A stretch of 64,000 bases of DNA from Segatella salivae DSM 15606 (GTDB lineage Bacteria > Bacteroidota > Bacteroidia > Bacteroidales > Bacteroidaceae). Of this stretch, positions 16,143-25,205 are shown one piece after another. Each line of letters begins with the position of its first letter. The stretch's first letter is position 1. The stretch spans positions 1,321,971 to 1,385,970 of the forward strand of contig NZ_GL629647.1 in the NCBI RefSeq assembly GCF_000185845.1, in the 5' to 3' direction. The notes below the pieces were generated by a model. It had not been told where the DNA came from. It ran no database searches and was given only the letters and a program-made list of their open reading frames with translations. The position numbers and the translations under genes are program-made.

Positions 16143-16150
16143 TATCTTTG
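16143..16150 (+). promoter_or_regulatory. -7 box TATCTTTG immediately before the radical SAM gene
   Basis: TATCTTTG ends two bases before the first ATG (16153) and eight before the second (16159). Transcription would start at about 16155-16158, so the mRNA would be leaderless or nearly so. No TTG at -33. Confidence 0.5.
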
Positions 16151-16158
16151 CCATGTTT

Positions 16159-16941
16159 ATGAGCACAATAATTTATCCTTCACCAATCTTCGGTCCGGTT
16201 CACAGCCGACGATTGGGCATTTCGTTAGGCATAAACCTTATGCCGGCCGATGGAAAGATGTGTACTTTCGACTGCATCTATTGTGAATGTGGGTTTAACA
16301 ACCAGCACATTCCGAGACAGAAAAGACCTACACGCGAGCAAGTGGCATTGCGTTTAGAAGAGAAACTAAGGGAGATGCACGACCGAAATGAACTTCCTGA
16401 TGTTCTGACCTTTGCTGGAAATGGCGAACCAACAGGGCATCCCGACTTCAAAGGCATTATTGAAGACACCATCAACTTACGCAATCGGTATTGTCCAAAG
16501 GCTAAGATTAGCGTGTTAAGTAACAGTACTTATATCTTCAACGAACGTGTACGCGAGGCATTGATGATGGTGGATAACAATATCTTAAAGGTCGATACGG
16601 TCGATATGGACTATATCCGTCTTGTAGATCGCCCATTGAAAGCCTCGTATGATATAGCCAAAATCATTGATGGATTGAAACTTTTTAATGGCCATGTCAT
16701 TATTCAAACCATGTTCATGAAAGGGAAAACAGAAGATGGAATCGATGTAGACAACACCCACGAGCACTTTATTGGTCCTTGGCTTGAAGCCGTTAAGCAA
16801 GTCAATCCCCAAGAAGTCATGATCTATACGATTGACCGCGAGACCCCAGATCATGAGCTATTAAAGGCTACTCCGGCTGAACTCGACGCCATTTGTGACC
16901 GCGTTCGCCAGATAGGAATACCCTGCACAGCGTCTTATTAA
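16159..16941 (+). CDS. Radical SAM protein (COG0731-type)
   Basis: 260 residues from ATG 16159 (MSTIIYPSPIFGPV); ATG 16153 adds two residues. The FGPVHSRRLGISLGIN opening and the CxxxCxxC cluster CTFDCIYC with DCIYCECGF are typical of the COG0731 Fe-S oxidoreductase group related to wyosine synthesis enzymes. FAGNGEPTGHPDF is the SAM-binding GGE-like strand. The substrate is unknown. The gene stands alone and faces lpxA. Confidence 0.8.
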   Translation: MSTIIYPSPIFGPVHSRRLGISLGINLMPADGKMCTFDCIYCECGFNNQHIPRQKRPTREQVALRLEEKLREMHDRNELPDVLTFAGNGEPTGHPDFKGIIEDTINLRNRYCPKAKISVLSNSTYIFNERVREALMMVDNNILKVDTVDMDYIRLVDRPLKASYDIAKIIDGLKLFNGHVIIQTMFMKGKTEDGIDVDNTHEHFIGPWLEAVKQVNPQEVMIYTIDRETPDHELLKATPAELDAICDRVRQIGIPCTASY

Positions 16942-17459
16942 ACAGAAAAAAGAGTGCACTCCTACCCTCTTCAAAAGACAGAAAGTGAGTGCATACAACA
17001 GAAAAAACACCAGTTTTCGTTATGCTTTGATTCTTATGGAAGCCTGATAAACAAAGGGAGCATCGTCCATAAGCTTCAAAGCTGTTTTTTATATCGGGCA
17101 AATGACCTCACAATTTGCCTCACTTCACCGCATGATTTGATGCAAAACACACCATCATTTGACGCAAATTATCGCATGAAATGACGCAGTTTATATTGCC
17201 ACTTCAGTTTAACGCTAAAGGCGTTATATATTTTATAGCTCAGGGTTGGCGTTAACTTACCTTAAGTTATGTGTGTAGTGAGGAGGTCAACGCCGTAGAT
17301 GTTATACGTTTTCTATGCGTTATGCCGTGACAAAACACCATAGAATAAAAGGCACAACGCCTACTACATTGTCCAAAGAAAAGTGTCTTCGCAAAATAAA
17401 AAAGAGGAAATCGCCTTATGACAACCTCCTCTTCACATATATAAAACATATAGGTATGT
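16942..17459. other. Spacer between convergent radical SAM gene and lpxA
   Basis: About 518 bases without a credible gene. Visible structures: the 10-base palindrome GAGTGCACTC shortly after the radical SAM stop, a possible degenerate member of the intergenic repeat family (17099-17145, with CCGCATGATTTGATGC resembling the flank of the copy at 24871), small inverted repeats TAACGC-taaag-GCGTTA and TAACTTA-CCT-TAAGTTA near 17210-17270, and the lpxA terminator. Confidence 0.6.
17394..17433 (-). terminator. Terminator of lpxA
   Basis: On the minus strand AAGAGGA (17433-17427) pairs with TCCTCTT (17408-17402), followed by a T-rich run TTTTATTTT. The 18-base loop is long. Confidence 0.65.
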
Positions 17460-18242
17460 TTACATTTTGCTAATAATTCCGAGCTTTGAAGCCTTGAGGA
17501 ATTCAACAACAGCCTGTATTTCGGGACCATCTGGCACCTGATCAATAATCTGATGTATGGCATCAAACAGGCTGGTTTGACCATGAAACACGAGACGATA
17601 TGCATTAGCTATGTGCCTCTGTACCTTCTCTTCAATGCCATTACTGCCCATAATCATCGTATTAGGTCCCGTGTAAGTAGCTGGCTTTCCGCCTACAATT
17701 ACATAAGGAGGAACGTCTTTTGAGAACGTAGTTCCAGCCTGAATCATGGCCATATTACCAACGCGTGTCTTTGCATTCTCTATGACACTGGAACTGAAAA
17801 TGACGTTATCTCCGATGTGACAATCACCAGCTATCTTTGTGCCATAACCCAAAACACATTGGTTTCCCACAATAGTATCATGAGAGATATGGGCTCCTTC
17901 CATGAGGAAATTGCCGTTACCGATGATGGTTTTACAGCCAGAATGCGTTGCGCGGTTAATGACTACATTCTCTCGAATGATGTTATCGTCGCCAATGATG
18001 AGTTCACTTTGCTCCCCACGGAAGTTGAAATCCTGAGGTATAGCAGCAAGCACCGAACCCTGATGCACCTTATTGTTATTGCCCATCTTTGTACCATTGA
18101 GCACACTTGTGAATGGAAAGAGCACACAATTGTCGCCTATCACCACATCGTCTTCAATGTAGACAAACGGAAATATCTTGCAGTTGTCACCAATCTTTGC
18201 CTTTGGAGACACTTCTGCTCTTGGACTTATATCACTTGACAT
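17460..18242 (-). CDS. lpxA: UDP-N-acetylglucosamine acyltransferase LpxA
   Basis: 260 residues from ATG 18242 (MSSDISPRAEV); an upstream extension to 18350 is unlike the family. First step of lipid A synthesis. The left-handed beta-helix hexapeptide pattern runs from residue 5 to about 190 (for example VVIGDNCVLFPFTSV), with the catalytic His in EGAHISHDTIVG, IIRENVVINRAT, and a helical C-terminus with HIANAYRLVF. The later strands lack the enterobacterial VHQF, which fits the Bacteroidota version. It is not next to lpxD/lpxC here. Confidence 0.88.
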   Translation of the reverse strand: MSSDISPRAEVSPKAKIGDNCKIFPFVYIEDDVVIGDNCVLFPFTSVLNGTKMGNNNKVHQGSVLAAIPQDFNFRGEQSELIIGDDNIIRENVVINRATHSGCKTIIGNGNFLMEGAHISHDTIVGNQCVLGYGTKIAGDCHIGDNVIFSSSVIENAKTRVGNMAMIQAGTTFSKDVPPYVIVGGKPATYTGPNTMIMGSNGIEEKVQRHIANAYRLVFHGQTSLFDAIHQIIDQVPDGPEIQAVVEFLKASKLGIISKM

Positions 18243-18475
18243 AACTATTAATGTTAAATGTTGAATATTGAATGTGAAATTGCTTTCATGCTGAAAGATT
18301 CGTGCAGGATGTGGAGTTGACGTTATGTTTGAATGATAAGTCTTGAACAAGCCACTGACCTCTGCGTTTAACTTGATTGTAAAGGTTCTGCCTTCAACAC
18401 CAATTCACGCAATATGAACGTTGTGCTTATGCTTTCATTTTGTTCATTTCCTCCTTCCACACGATTCATTTCACA

Positions 18476-19870
18476 CTACTTACTGCCTCCTCCTAAAGCA
18501 CTATAGAGGTTGACTACGGCCTGCATCTTACTGAAATCATCGGCCACTTTAGATAGTTCGGTGTTGAGCAAACTGCTTTGTGCGGTGATAACCTCAAGGT
18601 AAGTACTCCCCGCACTGGCCATCAACTCCTTCGTATCTTCAACGTTTTTCTTTAGTACTTCAATTTGTTTGGCTTGAATTTTTGACTTTTCTTCTGCGCT
18701 ATTATACTGCACAAGAGCGTTACTAACCTCGCTTCCTGCAGTGAGAACTGCGTTCTGCCATGTGTTGAAAGCCTGCTCATATTGAGCCTTAGCCACTTTA
18801 AGTCCGGCAACAAGTTTACCATTTTGGAAGATAGGTTGCGTCAAAGAACCTACTGCAGTGAGTAACCATTTACCGGGATTCACTATCCCCAAGCCCCCAC
18901 TATTAGTGAAAGCGCCACTCGCATTGATATTCAACACTGGGTAAAAGCGGCTGCGTGCAGTCTCCACATTATAGAAACACTGCGCCAAAGCCATTTCAGC
19001 TGCGTGGACGTCAGCACGATTTTGCAGTAATTGTAGCCCCACTCCAGTAGAGAAATTGGCTGGCAACTGCTGGTCGTCAAGGTTGCCTCGGCTGATGGTC
19101 TGTGCCTGTTGACCAACCAAAAGCGAAAGCGCATTCTCGGTTTCTCTTATCTGTCGTTTGATATCGGCTTTCTGTGTAAGCACCGAATAGTAGTTAGCCT
19201 CAGCGCGTTGTACGGCAGTTGAGCGCACACCTACAATGGCATCCTTTTGCAAAGTCATGATATCCCAAGTGTCTTTTGTAAGCTTTTCCATGTCATTTAC
19301 AAGTTCCATCTGCTTGTCAAGCATTAGTAATGTATAGTACATGTTAGCGATATTGGCAATCAACTTGGTTTGAACAGAGACCTGATAATCCTTGCTTTGC
19401 AACAAAGCTACTTGGGTTGCACGCTTCGAAGAGAGCAATGTTCCAAACAAATCTACGTTCCAACTGGCGTTAATAGGCAAGCTATAAATCTTATTTGCCT
19501 TATTCCCGTCCCATGAAGATATGGTTCCTTGTGGCGTAAACGCAAACGAAGGAAGGAACGAAAGCTTAGCCGCCTGGAGCTGAGCCTCGGCCATTTTCAC
19601 GTTCAAAGCAGCGTTAAGAAGATTAGGATTGTGTGCCAATCCCTTCTCAATCAATGCTTGTAAGTGGCTATCGGTAAACACACTGCGCCATGGAATGTTT
19701 GCAAAGCTGGCCGTATCTGTTACTGCCAACGTATCGTTATCAGACGTTACGTCGCGGAAGATGCCGCTGGTCTTAACGTCTGGGCGTTCATATTTGCCGT
19801 AAAGGCTTTTGCAACCCGTCAATGAGACGGCTGCAAAGGCCATGAGCAATAATGTTTTATTTGTTTTCAT
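18476..19870 (-). CDS. Outer membrane efflux lipoprotein, TolC/OprM (NodT) family
   Basis: 464 residues from ATG 19870 (MKTNKTLLLMAF). The lipobox LTGC anchors it in the outer membrane. Two repeated halves of the family are visible: helices around LQALIEKGLAHNPNLLNAAL and RADVHAAEMALAQCFYNVETARSRFYPVLN, with TQPIFQNGKLVAGL. It is the exit channel of the RND pump encoded immediately upstream; the start overlaps the end of the pump gene by 14 bases. Upstream in-frame starts (to 19933) lie deeper inside the pump gene and would place the signal peptide wrongly. Confidence 0.92.
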   Translation of the reverse strand: MKTNKTLLLMAFAAVSLTGCKSLYGKYERPDVKTSGIFRDVTSDNDTLAVTDTASFANIPWRSVFTDSHLQALIEKGLAHNPNLLNAALNVKMAEAQLQAAKLSFLPSFAFTPQGTISSWDGNKANKIYSLPINASWNVDLFGTLLSSKRATQVALLQSKDYQVSVQTKLIANIANMYYTLLMLDKQMELVNDMEKLTKDTWDIMTLQKDAIVGVRSTAVQRAEANYYSVLTQKADIKRQIRETENALSLLVGQQAQTISRGNLDDQQLPANFSTGVGLQLLQNRADVHAAEMALAQCFYNVETARSRFYPVLNINASGAFTNSGGLGIVNPGKWLLTAVGSLTQPIFQNGKLVAGLKVAKAQYEQAFNTWQNAVLTAGSEVSNALVQYNSAEEKSKIQAKQIEVLKKNVEDTKELMASAGSTYLEVITAQSSLLNTELSKVADDFSKMQAVVNLYSALGGGSK

Positions 19871-22800
19871 CTTCATCTTGTTGATTAGAGTTTTGAACTG
19901 TAACAACGCTGTTAGAATGGGCATATTGCTCAAGTTCTGAAGCTGTTTCTTCGCTCAATTTGTCTTCAAACACTAATGGAGTAAGCTTCTCTTGCAACCA
20001 TTGGAAAGCCACAAACAATGCCGGAACGACAAAGATCTGGCATAAAGTACCTATTAACATACCACCAACGGCAGCTGCACCGAGGGTCTGGTTGCCGTTC
20101 TTTCCAACGCCACTTGCAAACATCAATGGCAGGAGTCCAATGACCATAGCCAACGAAGTCATCAAGATTGGACGCAAACGAGCGGCAGCTCCAAGGATGG
20201 CGCTATACTTAATGGCCATACCAGTGCGTCGTCTTTCGAGGGCAAATTGTACAATCAAGATTGCATTCTTAGCCAACAGACCGATCAACATGATAAGCGA
20301 TATCTGCATATAGATATCATTAGAGTGTCCAAAGAGCATCGTAAAGAGGAATGCTCCGGCCAAACCGAACGGGATAGAAAGGATTACTGACAGTGGAAGG
20401 ATATAGCTTTCATACTGTGCACTCAAGATTAAGTAGACGAAAACCAAGCAGAGTGCGAAGACGATTGCTGTGGTATTGCTACTCTCTGCCTCTGATCTTG
20501 TCAGGCCAGAATACTCATATCCGTAGCCCTGTGGCATCGTATTCTTAGACACTTCGGCTATAGCCTGCATGACTTGTCCTGAAGAATAGTTCGAGTTTGG
20601 CGTCACACTGACGTTGATTGCAGTATATAAGTTGAAGCGGGCAATATTAGATGGGCCGTAAACACGATTCAAAGTACAATACTCTGACACTGGAGACATC
20701 TGTCCACTTGCAGTGCGTACATAGATGTTTGATAGCTGATCTGGGCGCAAACGGTCTGTAGGAGCAGCCTGAATCATTACGCGGAAGAGCTTACCATAAG
20801 CGTTAAAGTTAGACGCATACATACCACCGAGGTAACCTTGTAACGTAGATAACACCACAGCGGGAGAGATTCCAGCTTGCTTTGTCTTAGCAACGTCGAC
20901 GTCAACCATATACTGAGGATAGTTCGGATTGTAGGTAGTCATAGCCTGCTTCACCTCAGGTCGTTGATTCAACTCTTTGAGGAAGTCCTGTGTTACGTTG
21001 AAGAACTTGTTCAAATCTCCACCAGTTTTATCCTGAAGCGTTAGGGTAACACCGTTCTGAACGGAGAATCCTGGCACCATAGGTGGGCCAAAAGCCAAGA
21101 TCTGTGCATCCTTAATAGTGGCTGTTTGCTTATAGATCATACCCAGAACAGAGTTTGCTTCCAATGGATTAACTATCAAAGCCATAGGATCTCCGTGTGA
21201 GATTGCATTCTTGATTCGTGTAAAGAAACCGCCCGAACGCTCTTCAAAAGGTTTCAGTTTGATAATAAACGTAGCCTGATCTGAGCCTTGTCCGGCAATG
21301 AAGTTATAGCCAGCAATACCTTCTCTGCGTTGAATAGCAGGATTACTTGCCAACATCTTGTCTACCTCTTCAAGGATTTCATGTGTCCGTTCCTGACTCG
21401 TTCCCGGGTTAGCTGATATCATCACGAACAAAGTTCCAGTGTCTTCATCAGGTATAAGACCTGTCTTTGTAACCTTCATTGAAATTACTAAGACGACAAT
21501 TCCTATAATAACAGCAAGCGAAGTCCATAGCTTATGGTTGATAACTCGAGTGACTCCGTTCTTATATTTCTCTGTAGTCTTATCGAAAACTCGGTTGAAA
21601 TTGCTATGGAAACGACTCACAAAGTTTTTATTTGTCTCATCTTTCTCCTCATCATGTGGCTTCAAGAAGATTGCACATAGCGCCGGAGAGAGCGTCAACG
21701 CATTAATAGCTGAGATGACAATTGATAGTGCCATCGTCACACCGAACTCTCTATAGAACGTTCCCGAGGTACCCCCGAGGAAGGAAACTGGTACGAACAC
21801 GGCCGCCATTACAAGCGTAATAGAGATAATAGCGCCTGAAATCTCGTTCATAGCATCAATAGATGCCGTCATAGCGCTTTTGTAACCTTGGTCTAATTTG
21901 GCGTGAACGGCCTCAACAACCACAATGGCATCGTCCACAACAATAGCGATAGCAAGAAGTAAAGCCGATAAAACGAGCAGGTTAATTGAGAAGCCAAAGA
22001 CCCAAAGGAAGAAGAAAGTACCTATCAAAGCCACAGGAACGGCAATCATAGGGATTAGTGTTGAGCGAATATCTTGTAGGAAAATATATACCACAATAAA
22101 CACTAATGCCAACGTAATAAACAACGTCATAATAACTTCTTCGATAGAAGCGAAGAGGAACTCTGTGGTATCTTGCTCAATCGTATACTTCATTCCAGGA
22201 GGGAAACTCTTGCTGGCCTCCTCCAAAGCTGACTTCACTGCCTCCGCAATATCCGTAGCATTAGAACCTGCAATCTGGTTAACCATACCCATAACTGCAG
22301 GTTGTCCGTTGTTAATCAGCTTCACATTATACATCAATGCACCGAGTTCGACCTTGGCAACATCCTTTAATCGCAATGTCTCTCCAGTCAAAGAACTCTT
22401 CAACATGATGTTTTCAAACTCGGTCGTTGACTTCAAACGACCTCGATATCTCAAAGCATACTCATAGGCAACTGACCCATTTTCACCTAATGAACCTGGT
22501 GCAGCCTCGATGTTTTGTTCGGCTAAAACATTTGTAATATCCGAGGGAACGAGACCATATTGCTTCATTTTGTCAGGCTGAAGCCATATTCTCATTGAGT
22601 AAGTTGCAGTTCCAGGAGTATGTACATCGCCTACACCTTTGATACGTTTCAGCAGAGGAACGATGTTGATATTGTTGTAGTTTGTCAGAAACTGACCATC
22701 ATATCGACCATCATCTGTCGTCAACGAATACATGATTACATTCGAAGACTGACGCTTAGAGACCGTAACACCAACACGAGTAACCTCGGCTGGCAACAAC

Positions 22801-23150
22801 GCCTGAGCCTGTTGAACGCGGTTTTGCACATTAACAGCCGCCATATCCGCGTTTGTTCCCTGCTTGAAATATACTGTTATCATCGCCATTCCCGAGTTGG
22901 TTGCGGTCGAAGACATATAAGTCATGTTCTCAACTCCATTGATACTCTCTTCCAAAGGCGTAATAACAGAGTTCAAAACTGTCTGTGCATCGGCACCCGT
23001 ATAACTCGTCATCACCGATATTGTAGGGGGAGCGATGTCAGGATACTGCTCAATAGGCAGTGAAACCAGACCGATAGCACCCAACAATACGAGGAAGATT
23101 GAGATTACAGTAGATAGTACCGGACGTTTAATAAAACCTGTAAATGTCAT
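19857..23150 (-). CDS. RND multidrug efflux transporter, HAE1 (AcrB-like)
   Basis: 1097 residues. Inner membrane proton-driven pump of the AcrB class: MTFTGFIKRPVLSTVISIFL start, first helix, porter domain with SNVIMYSL, proton relay Asp pair in VVDDAIVVVEAVHA (helix 4), the LLAKNAILIVQFA lysine in helix 10, and LILSAQYESYILPLSVI. The C-terminal 50 residues are polar. Middle gene of an adaptor-pump-channel operon. Substrates cannot be told from sequence. Confidence 0.95.
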   Translation of the reverse strand: MTFTGFIKRPVLSTVISIFLVLLGAIGLVSLPIEQYPDIAPPTISVMTSYTGADAQTVLNSVITPLEESINGVENMTYMSSTATNSGMAMITVYFKQGTNADMAAVNVQNRVQQAQALLPAEVTRVGVTVSKRQSSNVIMYSLTTDDGRYDGQFLTNYNNINIVPLLKRIKGVGDVHTPGTATYSMRIWLQPDKMKQYGLVPSDITNVLAEQNIEAAPGSLGENGSVAYEYALRYRGRLKSTTEFENIMLKSSLTGETLRLKDVAKVELGALMYNVKLINNGQPAVMGMVNQIAGSNATDIAEAVKSALEEASKSFPPGMKYTIEQDTTEFLFASIEEVIMTLFITLALVFIVVYIFLQDIRSTLIPMIAVPVALIGTFFFLWVFGFSINLLVLSALLLAIAIVVDDAIVVVEAVHAKLDQGYKSAMTASIDAMNEISGAIISITLVMAAVFVPVSFLGGTSGTFYREFGVTMALSIVISAINALTLSPALCAIFLKPHDEEKDETNKNFVSRFHSNFNRVFDKTTEKYKNGVTRVINHKLWTSLAVIIGIVVLVISMKVTKTGLIPDEDTGTLFVMISANPGTSQERTHEILEEVDKMLASNPAIQRREGIAGYNFIAGQGSDQATFIIKLKPFEERSGGFFTRIKNAISHGDPMALIVNPLEANSVLGMIYKQTATIKDAQILAFGPPMVPGFSVQNGVTLTLQDKTGGDLNKFFNVTQDFLKELNQRPEVKQAMTTYNPNYPQYMVDVDVAKTKQAGISPAVVLSTLQGYLGGMYASNFNAYGKLFRVMIQAAPTDRLRPDQLSNIYVRTASGQMSPVSEYCTLNRVYGPSNIARFNLYTAINVSVTPNSNYSSGQVMQAIAEVSKNTMPQGYGYEYSGLTRSEAESSNTTAIVFALCLVFVYLILSAQYESYILPLSVILSIPFGLAGAFLFTMLFGHSNDIYMQISLIMLIGLLAKNAILIVQFALERRRTGMAIKYSAILGAAARLRPILMTSLAMVIGLLPLMFASGVGKNGNQTLGAAAVGGMLIGTLCQIFVVPALFVAFQWLQEKLTPLVFEDKLSEETASELEQYAHSNSVVTVQNSNQQDEDENK

Positions 23151-23161
23151 ACTTTCTATTA

Positions 23162-24361
23162 TTATTTTCCTTTCATTACTTTGACAAAGCCACTCGCTGT
23201 GCCTTGTTTGGCACCTAATTTAGCGGCATCATCAATGCTCTTTTGATACTCAGCAAGTGTTACTGGCTTGATTTCCATCTTGTCTGAAAGCTTTGTTAAA
23301 CCCTTAACAACAATGCGATCGCCAACCGAAAGCCCACTTGTCACAATATAAGTATTCCCATCATTCTGTGGGTTTACCTTGATTTCTGTGTAATAAACCT
23401 TATTATCCTTACCTACTTTATACACAAACAATTTGTCTTGTACTGACGAAGTAGCCTCTTGCGGGATAACAATTGCGTGGTTGTTTGTACGAGGAATGAT
23501 AATCTGTCCTGCGCCACCACTCTTCAATATGCGTTCGGGATTAGCGAAATGTGCTATCAATGAATAAGCACCAGTAGACTGATTGATTACTCCACTCATC
23601 TTAACCACCTTACCAGGATGGTTATATAGTGTGCCGTTTACAAGCTGAAGCTTCACTGAAGGAAGTTCTTTTAGCGCGGCAGATACGCTTCCTGAGGTCC
23701 TCGTCATATTGAGAATGTCGCCCTCAGACATAGAGAAGAACACCTCAACTGTACTGACATCAGAAACTGTTGTCAATGGATCGGGAGAGGAAGCACTAAC
23801 TAAAGCGCCCGCTTTATAAGGCAAACTACCTACCACACCTGACGTTGGACTAACCACTCTACACCAGCTTAATGTCTCCTTGGCTGACGCTAAAGCTGCC
23901 TGCGCTTGAGCCAAAGCAGCTTGTGCTGTGGCATAACTATTCTGCGCAGTAGATAGTTCATATTGGCCGATTACCTTTTTATCATACAACTTTTTGTTGT
24001 TTTCAAAGGTCAAACGCGCCGTATTCAATTGCGCACGTGCAGTGTTTACACTTGCTTGTGCCTGTCGAACGGCTGCCTGATAAGTCTCACTATCTATTGT
24101 AAAAAGCAACTGACCAGTCTTCACTGCCTGCCCTTCGTGCACATAAACTTTCGTGATAAAACCAGACACTTTGGGGCGAACCTCAACGTCTTGAATACCT
24201 TTTATCGTCGCCGGATAAGTGGATTGGAGCGATGCACTATTGCTTCCTATTGTCTCAACTGGGAATTCATTGTTCCCAAAGTTGGGCATTCCACCACCTC
24301 CACCACAGGCTACAAGCGAAACGCTTACAGCTGCAACTAACAAAGATTTAATACTTTTCAT
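23162..24361 (-). CDS. RND efflux periplasmic adaptor lipoprotein (AcrA-like)
   Basis: 399 residues from ATG 24361 (MKSIKSLLVAAVSV). Lipobox SLVAC followed by five Gly. Then the lipoyl half-motif KVSGFITKVYVHEGQAVKTG, a long coiled-coil hairpin rich in Ala/Gln (AQASVNTARAQLNTARLTFE and AQNSYATAQAALAQAQAALA), the second lipoyl half VSPTSGVVGSLPYKAG, and beta-barrel domains. It bridges the pump and the outer membrane channel. The 28-residue upstream extension of the frame includes the leader and is rejected. Confidence 0.93.
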   Translation of the reverse strand: MKSIKSLLVAAVSVSLVACGGGGGMPNFGNNEFPVETIGSNSASLQSTYPATIKGIQDVEVRPKVSGFITKVYVHEGQAVKTGQLLFTIDSETYQAAVRQAQASVNTARAQLNTARLTFENNKKLYDKKVIGQYELSTAQNSYATAQAALAQAQAALASAKETLSWCRVVSPTSGVVGSLPYKAGALVSASSPDPLTTVSDVSTVEVFFSMSEGDILNMTRTSGSVSAALKELPSVKLQLVNGTLYNHPGKVVKMSGVINQSTGAYSLIAHFANPERILKSGGAGQIIIPRTNNHAIVIPQEATSSVQDKLFVYKVGKDNKVYYTEIKVNPQNDGNTYIVTSGLSVGDRIVVKGLTKLSDKMEIKPVTLAEYQKSIDDAAKLGAKQGTASGFVKVMKGK

Positions 24362-24488
24362 ACCTATATATATGTTTAATGTTTTCTTGATTTCTTCCAC
24401 TTCTTGATGGATGACATTATCCTTTAATGAGTCGTTCACACACAATAGCTTAATGAAAACTCAAATTTAATAAATAGTTTTGTTGCTG

Positions 24489-24496
24489 CAAAGATA
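24489..24496 (-). promoter_or_regulatory. -7 box TATCTTTG of the efflux operon
   Basis: Minus-strand TATCTTTG about 128 bases before the adaptor ATG. The leader is long for this window, and I see no TTG at -33 and no obvious operator or regulator gene beside it. Confidence 0.55.
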
Positions 24497-24715
24497 CAAA
24501 TTAAAATCAAATATGAGAATGTTATGACAAACGTTTTTAACAAAGATTATATCATCTATACAATAAATACCTTTTATATAAGATAAGGAATAAACCAAAA
24601 GTCAACAAGATGAACCAGAAACCACCAACAAAAAGATTTTGAAAGATTCATCTATTAGAATCAAAAAGAACCACACTTAGATCGATATCAAAAGCCTTTA
24701 CAATTCATTCTACAA

Positions 24716-24764
24716 AACGCGCGTATTCAAAACAGAAATCATTTTGTTTAAGAATACGCGAGTT
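24716..24764. terminator. Long hairpin, possible terminator for cca
   Basis: AAC-CGCGTATTC (24716-24728) pairs with GAATACGCG-GTT (24752-24764), with one mismatch and further AAACA/TGTTT pairing inside. On the minus strand it is followed by GTTTTGTAG. It lies about 440 bases beyond the cca stop, so it may instead end an unknown transcript. Confidence 0.45.
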
Positions 24765-24870
24765 TTAAGGCGACTTCCTATCATGTTATCAATCAACACG
24801 TTAGGAAAATGCATAGAAAAAGAAGGCTGAAAAGCATAAAAATAGCACACGAAATGAATGGAATCAGCGC

Positions 24871-24911
24871 GCAAAATGAGCCATTTCATCAGTTAATCTC
24901 TATCATTTTAC
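24871..24911 (+). repeat. 41-bp intergenic repeat, copy 2
   Basis: Left arm GCAAAATGA (24871-24879), internal TAATCTCTATC (24894-24904), right arm TCATTTTAC (24903-24911). The arms are inverted repeats with one mismatch. Spacing between AAAATGA and the internal box is 21 bases, as in the other copies. Confidence 0.75.
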
Positions 24912-25205
24912 GGCATGATTCAGTGCATATCATACTGCAATCTGCGTCAAACAACAGAATAAGTGCTAAAGAACCAGGGAACAAAACACACGAATTGATG
25001 AAGAAAAGTCGATTTTTAAAGGATTTCATCTCTATTTCGTCACCATTCGATGTGCCTTATTTTGAATAATAATATTTACATTATCACAACATTATATGAT
25101 AAAAAAGGAGCCAAAAGCAGACCTATATAGCCACAAGATTTCACTTTATTTCTTCCACTTCAAGACTACAATCGTGGTTCAAAAGAGCTTCGTTTGTCTC
25201 GCATT

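Larger units (their letters stand above)
24497..25205. other. Long spacer between the efflux operon and cca
   Basis: About 700 bases with no credible gene. It contains a long hairpin (24716-24764) and a well-preserved copy of the 41-bp repeat (24871-24911). The 86-codon frame at 24809-25069 runs through the repeat and has no family resemblance. Confidence 0.65.

Noticed and set aside
18243..18350. 36-residue N-terminal extension of LpxA
   Set aside because: The family starts at ATG 18242; the extension has no conserved features.
21925..22467. 180-codon frame opposite the AcrB-like gene
   Set aside because: An antisense shadow of a well-conserved membrane protein gene; composition follows the opposite strand.
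24809..25069. 86-codon frame in the efflux-cca spacer
   Set aside because: It is created by the 41-bp repeat and has no promoter or family resemblance.
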